NCBI GenBank assembly: GCA_030015575.1
Contig: CM057338.1
Span: 307,771,827 to 307,835,826, forward strand
Source of the DNA: Agapanthus africanus
Lineage: Eukaryota; Streptophyta; Magnoliopsida; Asparagales; Amaryllidaceae
Direction: 5' to 3'
DNA: 64,000 nucleotides
The first letter of the stretch is position 1. Each line of letters begins with the position of its first letter. Of the stretch, positions 1 to 9,979 are shown piece by piece. A program made the translations under genes and the position numbers. The notes beneath the pieces were generated by a model that saw only the letters and a program-made list of their open reading frames with translations, did not search any database and was not told where the DNA came from.

Positions 1-6
1 TCTCGA

Positions 7-230
7 GTGGGTTTAGGCTGTGTGTTGATGCAGCACGGTAGGGTCGTCGCATATGCTTCTCGGCAGTTAAAGAAGCACGAGCAGAACTATCCCACTCTCG
101 ACTTAGAGATGGTCGCGGTGGTTTTTGCACTTAAGATTTGTAGGCATTGCTTATACGGCGGGCCGTGCCAGATATTCACGGACCACAAGAGTTTAAAGTA
201 CATCATCCAGTAGCGGGATCTGAATTTGAG
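7..230 (+). pseudogene. pol: RNase H domain remnant of element G
   Basis: The translation contains the gypsy RNase H signature [18 protein letters not shown] followed by HCLYGG and [10 protein letters not shown]. This is the C-terminal half of the RNase H that removes the RNA template during reverse transcription. The start is cut by the window edge. The integrase of the same element follows directly, the normal gypsy pol order. Fossil. Confidence 0.85.
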
Positions 231-499
231 ATAACGCCGTTGGATGGAGCTTGTGAAGGACTATGACTGCGATATTCTTTATCATCTGGGCAAGGCGAAT
301 GTTGTAGCTGATGCTTTGAGTTGGAGGCCCGGAGGAAGCTTGTCCTATATGAGCGCAGTTCAGAGACAGTCTTCCGTAGATTGGCAGATCTTATGCGACA
401 GCCGGGTATAGTTTAAGTTTACTTTGATCGGAGGACAGCTTTCTCATGTACGTGCCCGTCCATAGTTACTTGATCGCATTCGGGAGGCACAGTCTGGCG

Positions 500-1500
500 A
501 TGTTCGTTTGTCAGAGATCATGGAGCAAGTTCGACAGGGTAGAGATTCAGAGTTCGTGATCGATGACCAAGGAGTACTACGATTTGGGACTCGACTATGT
601 GTACCAGATTCCGAGGGGCTGAGACGCGAGATCTTAAAGGAGGCGCATCAATCAGCATTCATCCGGGTTTCACCAAGATGTATCGTGACTTGAGAGATAT
701 CTACTGGTGGGAAGGGATGAAGAGAGATGTCACAGATTTCTTTTCGAGATGCCTGACTTTCCAGCAAGTCAAGGCCGAGCATCAGAGGCCGGCAGGAAAG
801 TTACAGCCTTTGCCCATTCCGGGGTGGAAATGGGAATAGATCTCTATGGATTTCATTGTGGGTCTACCTAGGACTGATCGAGGGTATGACTCTATTTGGG
901 TGATCGTAGACTGATTGATGAAAGCGGCTCACTTTCTGCCAGTGAAGACCACTTTCGGATTTGCTCAGTATGCTTAGATTTATGTTGATGAGATTGTGCG
1001 ACTACACGGCGTTCTGACCTGCATTTTGTCCGACAGAGGCACCCAGTTTACCAGCCGTCTTTGGCAGAAACTTCAGGAGGCTTTGGACACCCGATTGAGT
1101 TTCAGTACAGATTTCCATTCGAAGACCAATGGTCAGTCAGAGCGGACCATACAGACTCTCGAGGATATGCTCCGTGCATGCGTTCTTGATTTCGGTGGTA
1201 GTTGGGATCGTCACTTGCCATTGATAGAGTTTTCCTACAATAACAACGTCCAGGAGATGATTCAGATGGCACCCTTCGAGGCATTGTATGGGAGAAAATG
1301 TCGATCACCAGTTTGTTGGACAGATCTCAGTGAGAGCAGTATTTTGGGACCACAGTTTGTGCAGGAGACGACAGAAAAGATCCAGTTGATTCAGGATAGG
1401 ATGAGAGCGGCCCAGAGCAGGAAGAAATCTTATGCGGATAGACGTCGTCACAGACTTGAGTTTGCCGTGGGTGATCATGTTTTCTTGTGGTGTCTACCAT
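500..1500 (+). pseudogene. pol: Integrase remnant of element G
   Basis: Zinc-binding region around 640-790 with YWWEGMKRDV, then the catalytic core with SMDFIVGLPR near 845, ILSDRGTQFTSRLW near 1025 and TNGQSERTIQTLEDMLR near 1125, and the C-terminal region with ADRRRHRLEFAVGDHVFLW near 1430-1495. These are standard chromovirus integrase blocks, for joining element cDNA to host DNA. No chromodomain is recognisable downstream. The copy is a fossil with several breaks. Family assignment rests on motif recall, not on a search. Confidence 0.85.
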
Positions 1501-2462
1501 GAGTTTTCTCGGTTCTTGAGCCATGCATGTACCTATACCCGATTTGAGGAGTGGATGAACCGTCTGCGGGTACATGGTGGACCCGGTAAGGGTACCCCGG
1601 GGTATGAAGCTCGAGATGTAGACGATGAGCCTGGTAGGGGAGCACTATCTACCGGTTGTTTTGACCCGGCGGTCATCCGGAGGATACCGACCAAATTCGT
1701 GTGATTGATAGATTTGAGGGCCGATCTAAGAGACGGCTACTGAGATATTGATATATATTTATTGTGTCGATATTTGACATGGATTTCTGTTGATTTCATT
1801 TGATGATACTCCAGTGTTTAAAATACTAAAATTTTACTAAGATAAGAACATAGATTTTCTCATACTAGATATATCCAGATTCCGTGTTTGATCATTCATT
1901 CATGTCACATTCATATTAGTGCATCACATCATTGTTGTATATATAAGTTGTGACGCATTTGCGTGCATACTTGCGATAGCCTTATTAGATATTACTTACT
2001 ACTCACGAGTTGGCAACTCAACCCCATTGTGCCATAGTGTCTTGCAGGACCGACCTGTCAGTATCGTAGCGGCGGCACACTTCTTCTGCTTCCTTTTGCT
2101 TCGAATTGAGAGCTTTGCTTGTAGGTGGGTTTTGTGAGGATATTCTTTTGTTCCCACTGTGTATATTTACGTTTGTATCTATTATACTCCATCTACCATT
2201 TCTACCATTTGTATTATGACCTGGAGATTGGACAGTGAGGCTCGTATTATTTTGATAGCTGGTGTCGAGCTCATATGAGCCGACTTGATACTTTCTTATT
2301 TCTTGCTTTTATATAGCTTCTTGCATCATTATAATATATCTTGCATGTACTTGTGTTCCGCCATTTGGTGAAGAGCTAGCTCCCGGTTGGGGATGCCTGT
2401 ATTCATTGTTTATACATATTTATGTTTTGTACCCGTTTGGGGCCAGTTTTTACAAAGGAAAC
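1501..2462 (+). other. Non-coding tail of element G (3' UTR or LTR remnant)
   Basis: No coding signal is seen. The stretch is AT-rich, with a section at about 2000-2070 (ttggcaactcaacccc, then cttgcaggac) resembling the 3' end regions of gypsy LTRs. No matching second LTR copy is present in the window, so I cannot say where the internal region ends and an LTR begins. Confidence 0.4.
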
Positions 2463-3059
2463 CGTTCTCCGCCGAAAGACGCGACCGGAATGTTAGGACG
2501 TCTGGCCTGAATTTTAGTGGGCAGATGCTATTTGGATTTATCCGTCCCCCCCTCTGAAGATGCCAAGTTGATTTATGGCACCGTATATCAGAGATTTGGA
2601 CGGATGCGGCCGTTGTACCAGACTTCGTCAGATTCCCCCTCGTTTGTGAGGGGTTTTGATTGTGGGGACGTTCTTCCCTGCAGGCGCAAGCCCCTGCAGT
2701 TAATTATGTTACCGCATCGCGATAACCACTTTCTCCTGCTCCGGAAGTTTATTTCGTGTCGTGTGTGTTTGTTTTATTTTTGGTTGCCAGTGGATTGTAT
2801 ACGGAGATTAATTTATGTTGTCGCCCGTAGGGCGTGGATTAGTCCAAATCCGTATTTCTTAGATTTGGGGTTTTTATTTAAGGACCGTTAATCTATTTTG
2901 GGATTAAGATCGAATTAAATGTAAGTGAGCATTTGGGGGTTCGGTTGGTTTTTTGTTAAGGATGTGTTAGTCCAATTTGAGACTAAGATCTACTTAACAG
3001 GGTGTTAGGATCATTTTTGTTTCAGACCCAACAAGAGAGAATTTGGGCTTTGTTGTCTT

Positions 3060-3350
3060 AGTTTAGGGACATTTCGGTCTATTGTCGCCATTTTTTAAGC
3101 GAATGTTAGTTTAAGAATATCTCGGTCCGTTGATCACCATTTTGGAGGTGAGGTTTTAGTTTAAGGATGTTACGGTCCGTTGATCACCATTTGGGGGTGA
3201 GATTTTAGTTTAAGGACGTTAAGGTCTGTTGATCACCATTTGGGGGTGAGATTTTAGTTTAAGGACGTTACGGTCCGTTGATGCCATTTTGGAGACAACG
3301 GTTAGTTTAAGGACGTTTCGGTCCGTTGTTAGTTTAGGGACATCTTGGTC
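3060..3350. repeat. 48-49-bp tandem repeat inside LTR A
   Basis: Four to five units of agtttaaggacgttacggtc plus gttgatcaccatttgggggtga, with unit starts spaced 48-49 bp. Related units recur inside element A at 26590-27010 and, much reduced and inverted, in the LTRs of C near 48840 and 59570. Confidence 0.8.
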
Positions 3351-4019
3351 TATTGTCCATCTTGCATGCACGTGTATTTGTTACGTGACGGGATGAGCAA
3401 CGATGATATGGGATGCATCTAGTCTAGGATGTGATTTGATTTGGGATGTGCACATCAGTTTAGGAAGTGCACCAAAAAGCAGTTGGTTATCGGGACCCGC
3501 CACCTCTCTGAAGACGTTGAGGAATTACCATGACATGTATCAGAGGTGTAGAGAGATGTACCCTTGAACCAATCCTTGTAATTGAGGGAAAAGGGATTAA
3601 TGGTAAACCCAGGAATCGTTAGTCGTATTTTGAGACTAAGATTTCTTCAGGGGGATGTGGGATGAATATCGTTTTAGGATATCATCAGTTGGAAGATCGA
3701 TAGTCGTATTTGGGACTAAGATCAATTTAGGAAGTGGTGAGCACATGGGCTCAGTTGATCTGAATTAGGGAGTTTCTACTCTCAAGGGACCTAACCAACT
3801 TGGGCTTTGTCCACTTAGTTTTCTTTTTATTTGAAAAAGAGTGCTAAGTACTTGTTTGGGCTCAGTCCCTTTTTTTGTGCAAAAAGTGCTGAGCACTTAT
3901 GTAAGTTCTGATGCTCACATATAATCATGTGGGGTTTTCAGTCATGGGAATTGCCCAATAAATTTTAAACACTTTACCCATTTTGTCTTTATATGGAGTG
4001 CTAAACACTCTTTATGGTG

Positions 4020-4480
4020 CCCATGTGCGAAGTACGTGAGGAGCTAGACGCTAGGCGCTGCCTAGTGGGTGCCAAGCACTTTCATTCTGTGTTGCCCATG
4101 TGAGAGTCATGTGGGACGCTGGGCGCTAGGGCGCCGCCCACTGAGTGCTAAGCACTCCTGAGTTCTGAGGCGTCCAATTGAGGGGCACCTGAGATACTAG
4201 GCGCTGAGCACCGCTTATTGAGTGCTAAGCACTCCTTATTTACTGGAGACCATGTGAGGGGCACGTAATGCGCTGGACGCTGAGCGCCGCCCATTGAGTG
4301 CTAAGCATTCCTGAATTCTTTTGTAGCGCTCACATGAGAGGCACGTGGGGCACTGGGCACTGAGCTCCGCCTACTGAGTGCTAAGCACTCCTGAGTTCTT
4401 TTGTAGCGCCTACGTGAGAGGCACGTGGGGCGCTCGGCGCTGAGCGCCGTCCACTGAGTGCTAAGCACTCCTGAACTCTC
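4020..4480. repeat. GC-rich ~81-bp tandem repeat inside LTR A
   Basis: Five to six units carrying tgagtgctaagcactcctg and gcgctgagcgccgcccact. The word gagtgctaagcactcc recurs about every 81 bp (4138, 4219, 4300, 4376, 4457). Five homologous units lie at 32040-32450 in the other LTR copy. Units hold CACGTG or near-CACGTG words. Confidence 0.8.
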
Positions 4481-4516
4481 TCTTTTTTTTTGAATGATCC
4501 ACAGGATCTTTATCTA

Positions 4517-4521
4517 CTTTT
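4517..4521. repeat. Target site duplication of element B, left copy (ctttt)
   Basis: The five bases ctttt before the B LTR are repeated after the other LTR at 17852-17856. The uninterrupted site is visible in the second LTR of A at about 32494-32505 (tacttttattta), which confirms the exact insertion point. Confidence 0.95.
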
Positions 4522-4899
4522 TGTAGGATGTTTTTCATCACCCCATTAAGATGGGAATACGCACGCGCTTATCAGGCATGTATAGATTCCCCCTGCCTAG
4601 GGCAGGCCGGCGTTTATTGATTGTAGGGACCCGAATCTCCGGCAGCCGCGGACTAAGCTGTCGTTAATTATCCCTCGCTTTTGGAGCGAGATAACCTCCG
4701 ATGGATGGGTAAAACTAGTCATACGAACTCAATGTGAAGTATTGGTGCGTGTTGTGTTTTGGATGGGTTTTGGATATATCGAGGGTCTCCCAGAGTTTAC
4801 GGGGGTCCCGCGGGGGGTAAATTTTTTTCTAATAGGGGACGTGTTTTGGGTGTGGAGTGCATGGAAAATGAGGGGTGAGGAGCATCTTAAAGATGCGTG

Positions 4900-5210
4900 C
4901 ATGGCTTGTGGGTGATAGGCGCTCGCAGGTCACGTGCCTGGCGCCTGGGCGCTTGGCACCCGCGGGTCACGTGCCAGGCTGGTCACGTGCAGGCGCGTAG
5001 GCGCTGGCACCCGCGGGTCATGTGGCCTGTACGCGACCGCTGGGCGCCTGCGGGTCACGTGCTTGACACACAACCGCTGAGCACTGGGCGCCCACGGGTC
5101 ACGTGCCCTGTACGTGTCCACTGGGTGCCCACGGGTCATGTGCGCGGCACGCGACCGCTGGGCCCCCATTGGTCATGTGCGCGGCACGAGACCGTTGGAA
5201 ACACCAGCGG
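4900..5210. repeat. G-box-rich GC repeat array in LTR B (3' copy)
   Basis: Degenerate repeats of roughly 30-65 bp built on gggcgc, cccgcgggtcacgtgc and gaccgctg. Several perfect CACGTG words plus near matches (catgtg) are present. CACGTG is the plant G-box bound by bHLH and bZIP factors; use as an enhancer is inference. The homologous array is 16665-17025. Confidence 0.75.
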
Positions 5211-5214
5211 AAAA

Positions 5215-5632
5215 GGGGCTTAGCCCCTGGGCTGGGAGTTGAACTCCCAAGGGTCTTTAGAGTTGAACTCCTAACAGGGATTATGTATAGATTTGGAGTT
5301 AAACTCTTAAAAAAGGGGTTGATTTATGGAGTTAAACTCGAACAGATCTTTAATGGAGTTAAACTCCTGGAAATCTTTGAATCTTCTTTTGAGCCTTGTA
5401 TCCTTCCAGAATGGGATTTTTTTTGGAGATGGGTATACTTCTTCTTCCTCTTTGTTGGCTGGATCTTGGGAAAAAAAGAAGAAAGGTGAGACTTAAAATC
5501 TCCCATTTTAGGGTTTTGATGGCAGATTCGAGCTCCCCTTTAAGGGTTTTATGGTGAATAACTATTTATTTTTGGAACAGGAAGAGTTAAACTCTTAATT
5601 TAATTAAAAAAAAGAAGAAGGTTTAGAACCTT
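5215..5632. repeat. 3-nt-loop hairpin run in LTR B (3' copy)
   Basis: Perfect inverted repeats with a 3-nt loop: AGGGGCTTAGCCCCT around 5214-5228, TGGGAGTTGAACTCCCA at 5233-5249, GGAGTTAAACTCC at 5355-5367, AAGAGTTAAACTCTT at 5582-5596 and AAGGTTTAGAACCTT at 5618-5632. Arms differ, loops are TTA, TGA, TAA or TAG. Confidence 0.8.
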
Positions 5633-6018
5633 GAGGAAGGTGAAGGTACAAACCCTAGAATTTTTAGAGAATGGAAAAGTTGTCATAGATATTTTTATCA
5701 TGTTTGCCTTTATAGGCTACACACTTTACATATAGCTCCTTGGGCTTTGCCAAATGGCACTTGTGCCACCCCATGCCTTATATGCTTATTTCTTTTTGCA
5801 CATAAGCCATGTGTTTTACAAAATTTCGGCTTTCTTCTTATTTACATACATTTATTTCTAAAAAAAGAATTACATTAAAACTAATTTATGGCTTCATTCC
5901 TTTTGTCATGGGGCCGGTCCCTTCCAAGCTCGGTTCTGACCTGGGCATAGGCCCACTTAGTTTGGGGTTGACTTTGATTTTGACTTGGTCAACCGGGGTA
6001 TAAATTTTGACCCCAACA

Positions 6019-6119
6019 AATTGCCCCTATCAATAAATGCACACCACATATGTGGGTTGTGTGCATGAAATTAATGGATCTTCTTTTGCGTGGAGGTTGA
6101 TTTAATCTGGTTACCGTTT
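6019..6119. other. Short spacer of B between 3' LTR and minisatellite
   Basis: Non-coding. Holds the candidate polypurine tract next to the LTR and a short transition into the 30-bp repeat. Nothing else seen. Confidence 0.5.
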
Positions 6120-6955
6120 TGACGACGTGGAGGTCGATGCTGCCCTTTTTGCGACGTGGACAGTCGGTGCTGCCATTTTTATGACGTGGATGGTTGGTTC
6201 TTCAATTTTTGCGATGTGGACGGTCGGTTCTTCCATTTTTGCGACGTGGACGGTCGGTTCTTCCATTTTAGCGACGTGGATGGTCGGTGCTGCCATTTTT
6301 GCGACGTGGACGGTCGGTGTTGCCATTTTTGCGACGTGGACGGTCGGTGCTGCCCTTTTAGCGACTTGGACGGTCAGTTCTGCCCTTTAAGCGACTTGGA
6401 AGGTCGGTGCTGCCCTTTTTGCGACTTGGACGGTCGGTTCTGCCATTTTAGCGACGTGGACGGTCGGTGCTGTCATTTTAGCGACGTGGACAGCCGGTTC
6501 TGCCCTTTTTGCGAATTAGTCGGTCGTTGCTTCCATTTTTGCGACGTGGACGGTCGGTGATGCCTTTTTAGCGACTTGGACGGTCGTTGCTGCCCTTTTA
6601 GCGACTTGGATGGTCGTTGCTGCCCTTTTAGTGACTTGGATGGTCGGTTCTACCCTTTTAGCGACATGGACGGTCGGTGCTGCCCTTTTTGCGACTTGGA
6701 TGGTTGGTTCTGCTATTTTAGCGACGTGGATGGTCGGTGCTACCATTTTAGCGACGTGGATGGTCGGTTTTGCCCTTTTTACGACTTAGACGGTCGGTGC
6801 TGCCTTTTTTGCGACGTGGACGGTCGGTGCTGCCCTTTTAGCGACTTGAACGGTCGGTTCTACCGTTTTAGCGATATGGACTGTCGGTTCTTCCATTTTA
6901 GCGACGTGGACGGTCGGTGCTGCCCTTTTTGCGACTTAGATGGTCAGTGCTTGAT
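6120..6955. repeat. 30-bp minisatellite in the 3' region of element B, about 28 units
   Basis: Unit gcgacgtgga cggtcggtgc tgccattttt with alternatives (ttcttc for gctgcc, cttgga for cgtgga). Because 30 is a multiple of three, reading frames stay open in several frames on both strands and produce 10-residue protein repeats; none is a credible gene. Tat-lineage elements are known to carry variable tandem repeats in this 3' region, which can seed satellite DNA. Confidence 0.95.
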
Positions 6956-7188
6956 TTGACTTGCTCCGCTTCTTGCGGTGTCGGGGTTGAAGTTGACTTG
7001 CTCCACTTTCTACGGTGACAGGGTTGATTTGTTTGATTTGATTTATTCTGGGAGTTCCCTACCCGTCCAGCGGGACTTTTGAGCTTGGAAGCACTACCGG
7101 GTGGGACATTAATTTGATATGTCTGATTTCTGTCTCGTTTGGCTGGACTTTTGAATTTGAGAGGAACTTGGAATTTAGATTTTGTTTG
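6956..7188. other. Spacer of B between the minisatellite and the 84-bp repeats
   Basis: Non-coding and without a clear gene. A weak repeat is seen in the first half: ttgacttgctccgcttctt and ttgacttgctccactttct at about 6956-7020. Confidence 0.5.
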
Positions 7189-7500
7189 GCATCAGCATTG
7201 CTACACTGGAATAATGCCAGGAGCAACTCATTATTTACCCCAAGAGGACTTGGGATTTGGTTTTTCGGTCAGCATCAGCACCGCTAACACTGAAGCAATG
7301 CCAGAAGCGACTCATCATTTGCCCAGGGAAGACTTGGGATTTGGGTTTTTGGTTGACATCAGCACCGCTAACACTGAAGCAATGTCAGGAGTGACTCATC
7401 ATTTGCTCTTGGGAAAACTTAGGTTTGGGTTTTGGGTCGGCATCAACACCGCTAACACTGAAGCGAAATGCCAGAAGCGACTCATCATTTGCCATTTCCC
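7189..7500. repeat. 84-bp tandem repeat in the 3' region of element B
   Basis: The word catcagcaccgctaacactg (or a close variant) starts at 7189, 7273, 7357 and 7441, exactly 84 bp apart. Related single units with catcagcatcgct and atcatcatttgcc occur in A (25553-25700) and inverted in C (54110-54270), so the module is ancestral to the three elements. Not a credible coding region despite open frames. Confidence 0.85.
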
Positions 7501-7549
7501 GTCGGGGAGCGATGGCTCAGGAGACAGGTTTAGATCCCTATCACCTAAG

Positions 7550-7745
7550 GCTTTTCAATTTTATGAGTTGTAAGGGTATCATAAAAGCATTTTCTCCTTA
7601 CGAGTCGAGAGGATCTCGCAGGTGTATTTTCTCCCTAGGAATCGTAGGGATTCCTAAGTGTGTTGCTCCTTTGTGAGTCGTAAGGATCTCACGCAGGGAT
7701 TTTCTCTTCACAAGGTCGAGAGGACTTTGTGAGGGTATTTTATCT
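7550..7745. repeat. Five-hairpin cassette in the 3' region of element B
   Basis: Five successive stem-loops separated by T-rich spacers (ttttctcc). Arms in plus-strand order: TTTTATGA/TCATAAAA, CTTACGAG/CTCGCAGG, CTAGGAAT/ATTCCTAAG, TGTGAG/CTCACG, TCACAAGGT/ACTTTGTGA. Loops share the form cg-n-n-agg. The same five stems, in the same element order, recur in C (53510-53700, 53868-54050, 56463-56645) and less regularly in A. Function unknown. Confidence 0.8.
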
Positions 7746-8080
7746 CTTTTCACGAATTTGCGCTCTTTCGGGTTTTCACAAACTCGCCGCCAGTCCTGCT
7801 GTTTTTACTCACGGAGCCCTTTCAGGTTTTCATCCGTGCTCGTTTTGCTTGTGGACATACCGTTTTTGTTTTTTTTTCTTTTTTTTGCCGGTAGGACTTT
7901 AAATGTAGTCTCGCCGGTAGGACTTTGGGAGAGATAGGGGTCGTTTACGCCCGTGGATTGTATACGGTTTTACATGATGTATGATCCAGACCGTAGGGCC
8001 GGTGTGCTCAATTCGTCTACGACTTGGAGCATCACTGGGAACAGGGAGAACCCACTGGAAGAAAATCCTCATTTTCTTCA
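7746..8080. other. Rest of the 3' region of B: CCCTTTCGGG hairpin module and GTGGATTGTATAC module
   Basis: At 7750-7880 is one unit of a roughly 120-bp module present three times in A (26141-26500) and about twice, inverted, in C (53240-53520): gcgctctttcgggttttcac, then tttttactcacgg, then gggttttcatccgtg. At 7943-8000 is the module cccgtggattgtatac followed by ccgtagggc, found in all three Tat elements. No gene. Confidence 0.65.
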
Positions 8081-9580
8081 TTCACGCATAGTATTTCTTG
8101 AGATATCGGCCATTAATGAGTGGCATGGGCCTTTCTCCCTCGGCATTTATCAGCTGGTAGGACCCTCCATAAAACACTTTCTCGATGACGCAAGGTCCTT
8201 CCCAATTTGGCTCGAATTTTCCCTTGGCATGTCGATTGGGGATGATCGGTCTTTTGAGGACCAATACCAATTTGCCTTTCTTAAAAGCACGGAGACGGGT
8301 CATCTTATCATAGGCCCGTGACATTTGGTCTCGGTACAACTCCAGATTTTTCTGTACTGCGAGCCTCTTTTCTTCGAGGGCGTCAAGCTCTTCGAGCCGA
8401 AGGAGGACGTTTTCCTCCTCCGTCAACACGTGTTGTACAACCATTCTTAGGCTTGGAACTTCGACTTCGAGCGGGAGGATTGCTTCCACTCCGAAGAGTA
8501 GCGAGTATGGAGTGGACTGAGTTGGAGTGTGGTGTATGGTACGATATGCCCACAACGCCTCGTGGAGCTTGAGATTCCAATCTCTCTTGTTGGCTGAGGC
8601 ATTTTTCCTCAGGAGCTTGCATAGAGTTTTATTGAAGGCTTCGGCTAGCCCATTGGCTCTTGGATTATAGATGGAGGAATATCTCTAGTCTATCTTGTGC
8701 TGAGTAGCGAACCTTGAGACTTTGAAGCTCTTGAAAAAAGGCCCGTTGTCAGATATGATTCTTCTCGGTGTACCAAAGCGGTATAGAATATTATGTCTGA
8801 AGAACGTCAGAGTATCTTCTGTTTTGATTTCTTTTAGTGGGACAGTTTTAGCCCATCTGGAGAAGTAGTCTGTCGTAGCCAATATGAACCGGTGGCCTTT
8901 GGATGATGGAGGATCAATTGGGCCAACTATGTCGGTGCCCCAAACTTCGAAAGGCTACGACGCTACCGTAGGATGTAACGGATTGGGATGCTTGTGAATG
9001 AAATCACCGTGAATTTGGCAGAGATGGCATTTCTTTGCATGCTCTTCGCAATCCCTTATCATTGTGGGCCAGTAATATCCAAGCCGTTTGATCTGAAGCC
9101 GCATTTTGGGGCCGGACTGGTGAGCCCCGAAGACGCCCGAGTGAACTTCTTTCATGACTTTTTAGGCTTCGGCCGATGACAGGCACCTGAGCCAGAGTTG
9201 GTCATATGATCTGCAGTATAGCATATTATTTACAGACATGTATCGGAGAGCTCTCTTCTTCAGCTGAATCCTCGTAAATTTTTCTTCGGGCAGCTCATCG
9301 TATCGAAGGTACTCTATGAAGGGTTCTCTCCATTCGGGCTCGTCTTGAATGATCGAAACCTTTTCGGCAGGATTGTTCTCTTGTTCTATGCTTTCTTCTT
9401 CACACAAAGAGACTAGAGGCAGAATTTGCCGGCTTCTGACTGTGATTAGAATTTCGTCCATGTCAGGATCAGCTAGCTCTTTAGCTAGGCGAGCGAGTAT
9501 ATCAGCTTTTCCGTTCAACGCCCTAGGGACTCTCAATAGTTCAATGTGAGTGACCGTTTCATGAGTTCCACCACTCAACT
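8080..9580 (-). pseudogene. pol: Integrase region of element B
   Basis: Zinc-binding part near 9155-8955 (GYYWPTMIRDCEEHAKKCHLC), core near 8882-8685 (MATTDYFSRWAK, then RRIISDNGP with the second catalytic Asp), and C-terminal part 8555-8082 (YRTIHHTPTQSTPYSLLFG, EAILPLEVEVPSLR, then KGKFEPNWEGPCVIEKVF and ending GRYLKKYYA). This order and the closing YLKKYY are typical of plant Tat integrases. The region upstream to 9580 carries the linker between RNase H and integrase. Fossil with several breaks; it would act in the nucleus to join cDNA to host DNA. Confidence 0.9.
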
Positions 9581-9599
9581 TCTATATCAAGCTAAATTG

Positions 9600-9900
9600 G
9601 ATTTGTATATCTTATAGTCACCACTTACCTGGTTGACGACAAGCTGGGAGTCACCATAAACCCGTAGCCGAAGGATTTCCATTTCTTTGGCGAGCTCCAG
9701 ACCAACTATCAGAGCTTCGTACTCAGCCTCATTGTTTGTTCTAGGCTCGGTGAGAGCAAAAGAACGTCATAGGGTTCCCATCGATGGCGTGATGAACACC
9801 AATCCTATCCCTGCTTTTATCTACGGGACGCTTGATTTGCTGGAGCTCCTCATTGATGAGGCTCTATCGAAGTAGAGCTCCCAACATGGCTCATCATCCT
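9600..9900 (-). pseudogene. pol: Second, archaeal-type RNase H (aRNH) of element B
   Basis: On the minus strand around 9760-9620 the translation reads [18 protein letters not shown] and then [16 protein letters not shown]. This is the NNEAEY...GDSQLVVNQ signature of the archaeal-type RNase H that Tat-lineage elements carry in addition to the ordinary one, placed between RNase H and integrase. Known in the literature as the dual RNase H of Tat elements. The copy is part of a broken pol. Confidence 0.85.
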
Positions 9901-9979
9901 CGAGGTGCAACACTTGTTCGTCAGGTAACTCACAATTGTGCAGTGACCCTTCTAGTATAGGATGAGCAGCAAGGAAGTC

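Larger units (their letters stand above)
1..2462 (+). mobile_element. Ty3/gypsy chromovirus-like element G, 3' part (Tekay/Del type), fossil
   Basis: The window opens inside the pol region of a gypsy element reading on the plus strand: RNase H, then integrase, then a non-coding tail. The protein motifs match the Tekay/Del branch of plant chromoviruses better than the Tat elements that fill the rest of the window. The element is broken in several places. Its 5' part lies outside the window, and its 3' part ends where the LTR of element A begins at 2463, so A probably inserted into or next to it. I cannot define its own LTR ends. Confidence 0.8.
2463..4521 (-). repeat. 3' LTR of element A, first segment
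   Basis: Matches 31384-32500 along most of its length, starting with ttctccgccgaaagacgcga at both sites. Holds the module gtggattgtatac (2790-2802), a 48-49-bp repeat (about 3060-3350, unit start agtttaagg at 3158, 3207, 3256, 3304) and a GC-rich repeat of about 81 bp (about 4020-4480) built on tgagtgctaagcactcctg and CACGTG-like words. The segment ends at the B insertion. Confidence 0.85.
4522..6018 (-). repeat. 3' LTR of element B
   Basis: Starts tgtaggatg and ends gaccccaaca, matching 16218-17851 over its length. About 140 bp shorter than the 5' copy. Contains a GC-rich block of gggtcacgtgc repeats (4900-5210) and a run of 3-nt-loop hairpins (5215-5632). The polypurine tract needed for plus-strand priming would lie just outside at about 6019-6032 (minus strand ataggggcaatt). 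Confidence 0.9.

Noticed and set aside
4897-5489. His/Arg/Trp-rich reading frame over LTR B
   Set aside because: It comes from the GC-rich G-box repeat; no homologous frame is kept in the other LTR copy in the same form.
6120-6955. CRISPR-like array of 30-bp repeats
   Set aside because: There are no unique spacers; units abut directly. The context is a plant retrotransposon.
6111-6959. Open frames on both strands with 10-residue repeats (such as FCDVDGRCCH)
   Set aside because: They are a by-product of a 30-bp minisatellite whose unit length is a multiple of three; several frames are open at once, including the opposite strand, so none is a gene.
7139-7573. 144-codon frame with repeated LGFGF
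   Set aside because: It arises from the 84-bp tandem repeat, which is also a multiple of three. The homologous modules in A and C do not keep the frame.
8988-9179. Plus-strand frames over the pol and gag regions of B and A
   Set aside because: They are shadows of minus-strand gag-pol codons and show no family motif.
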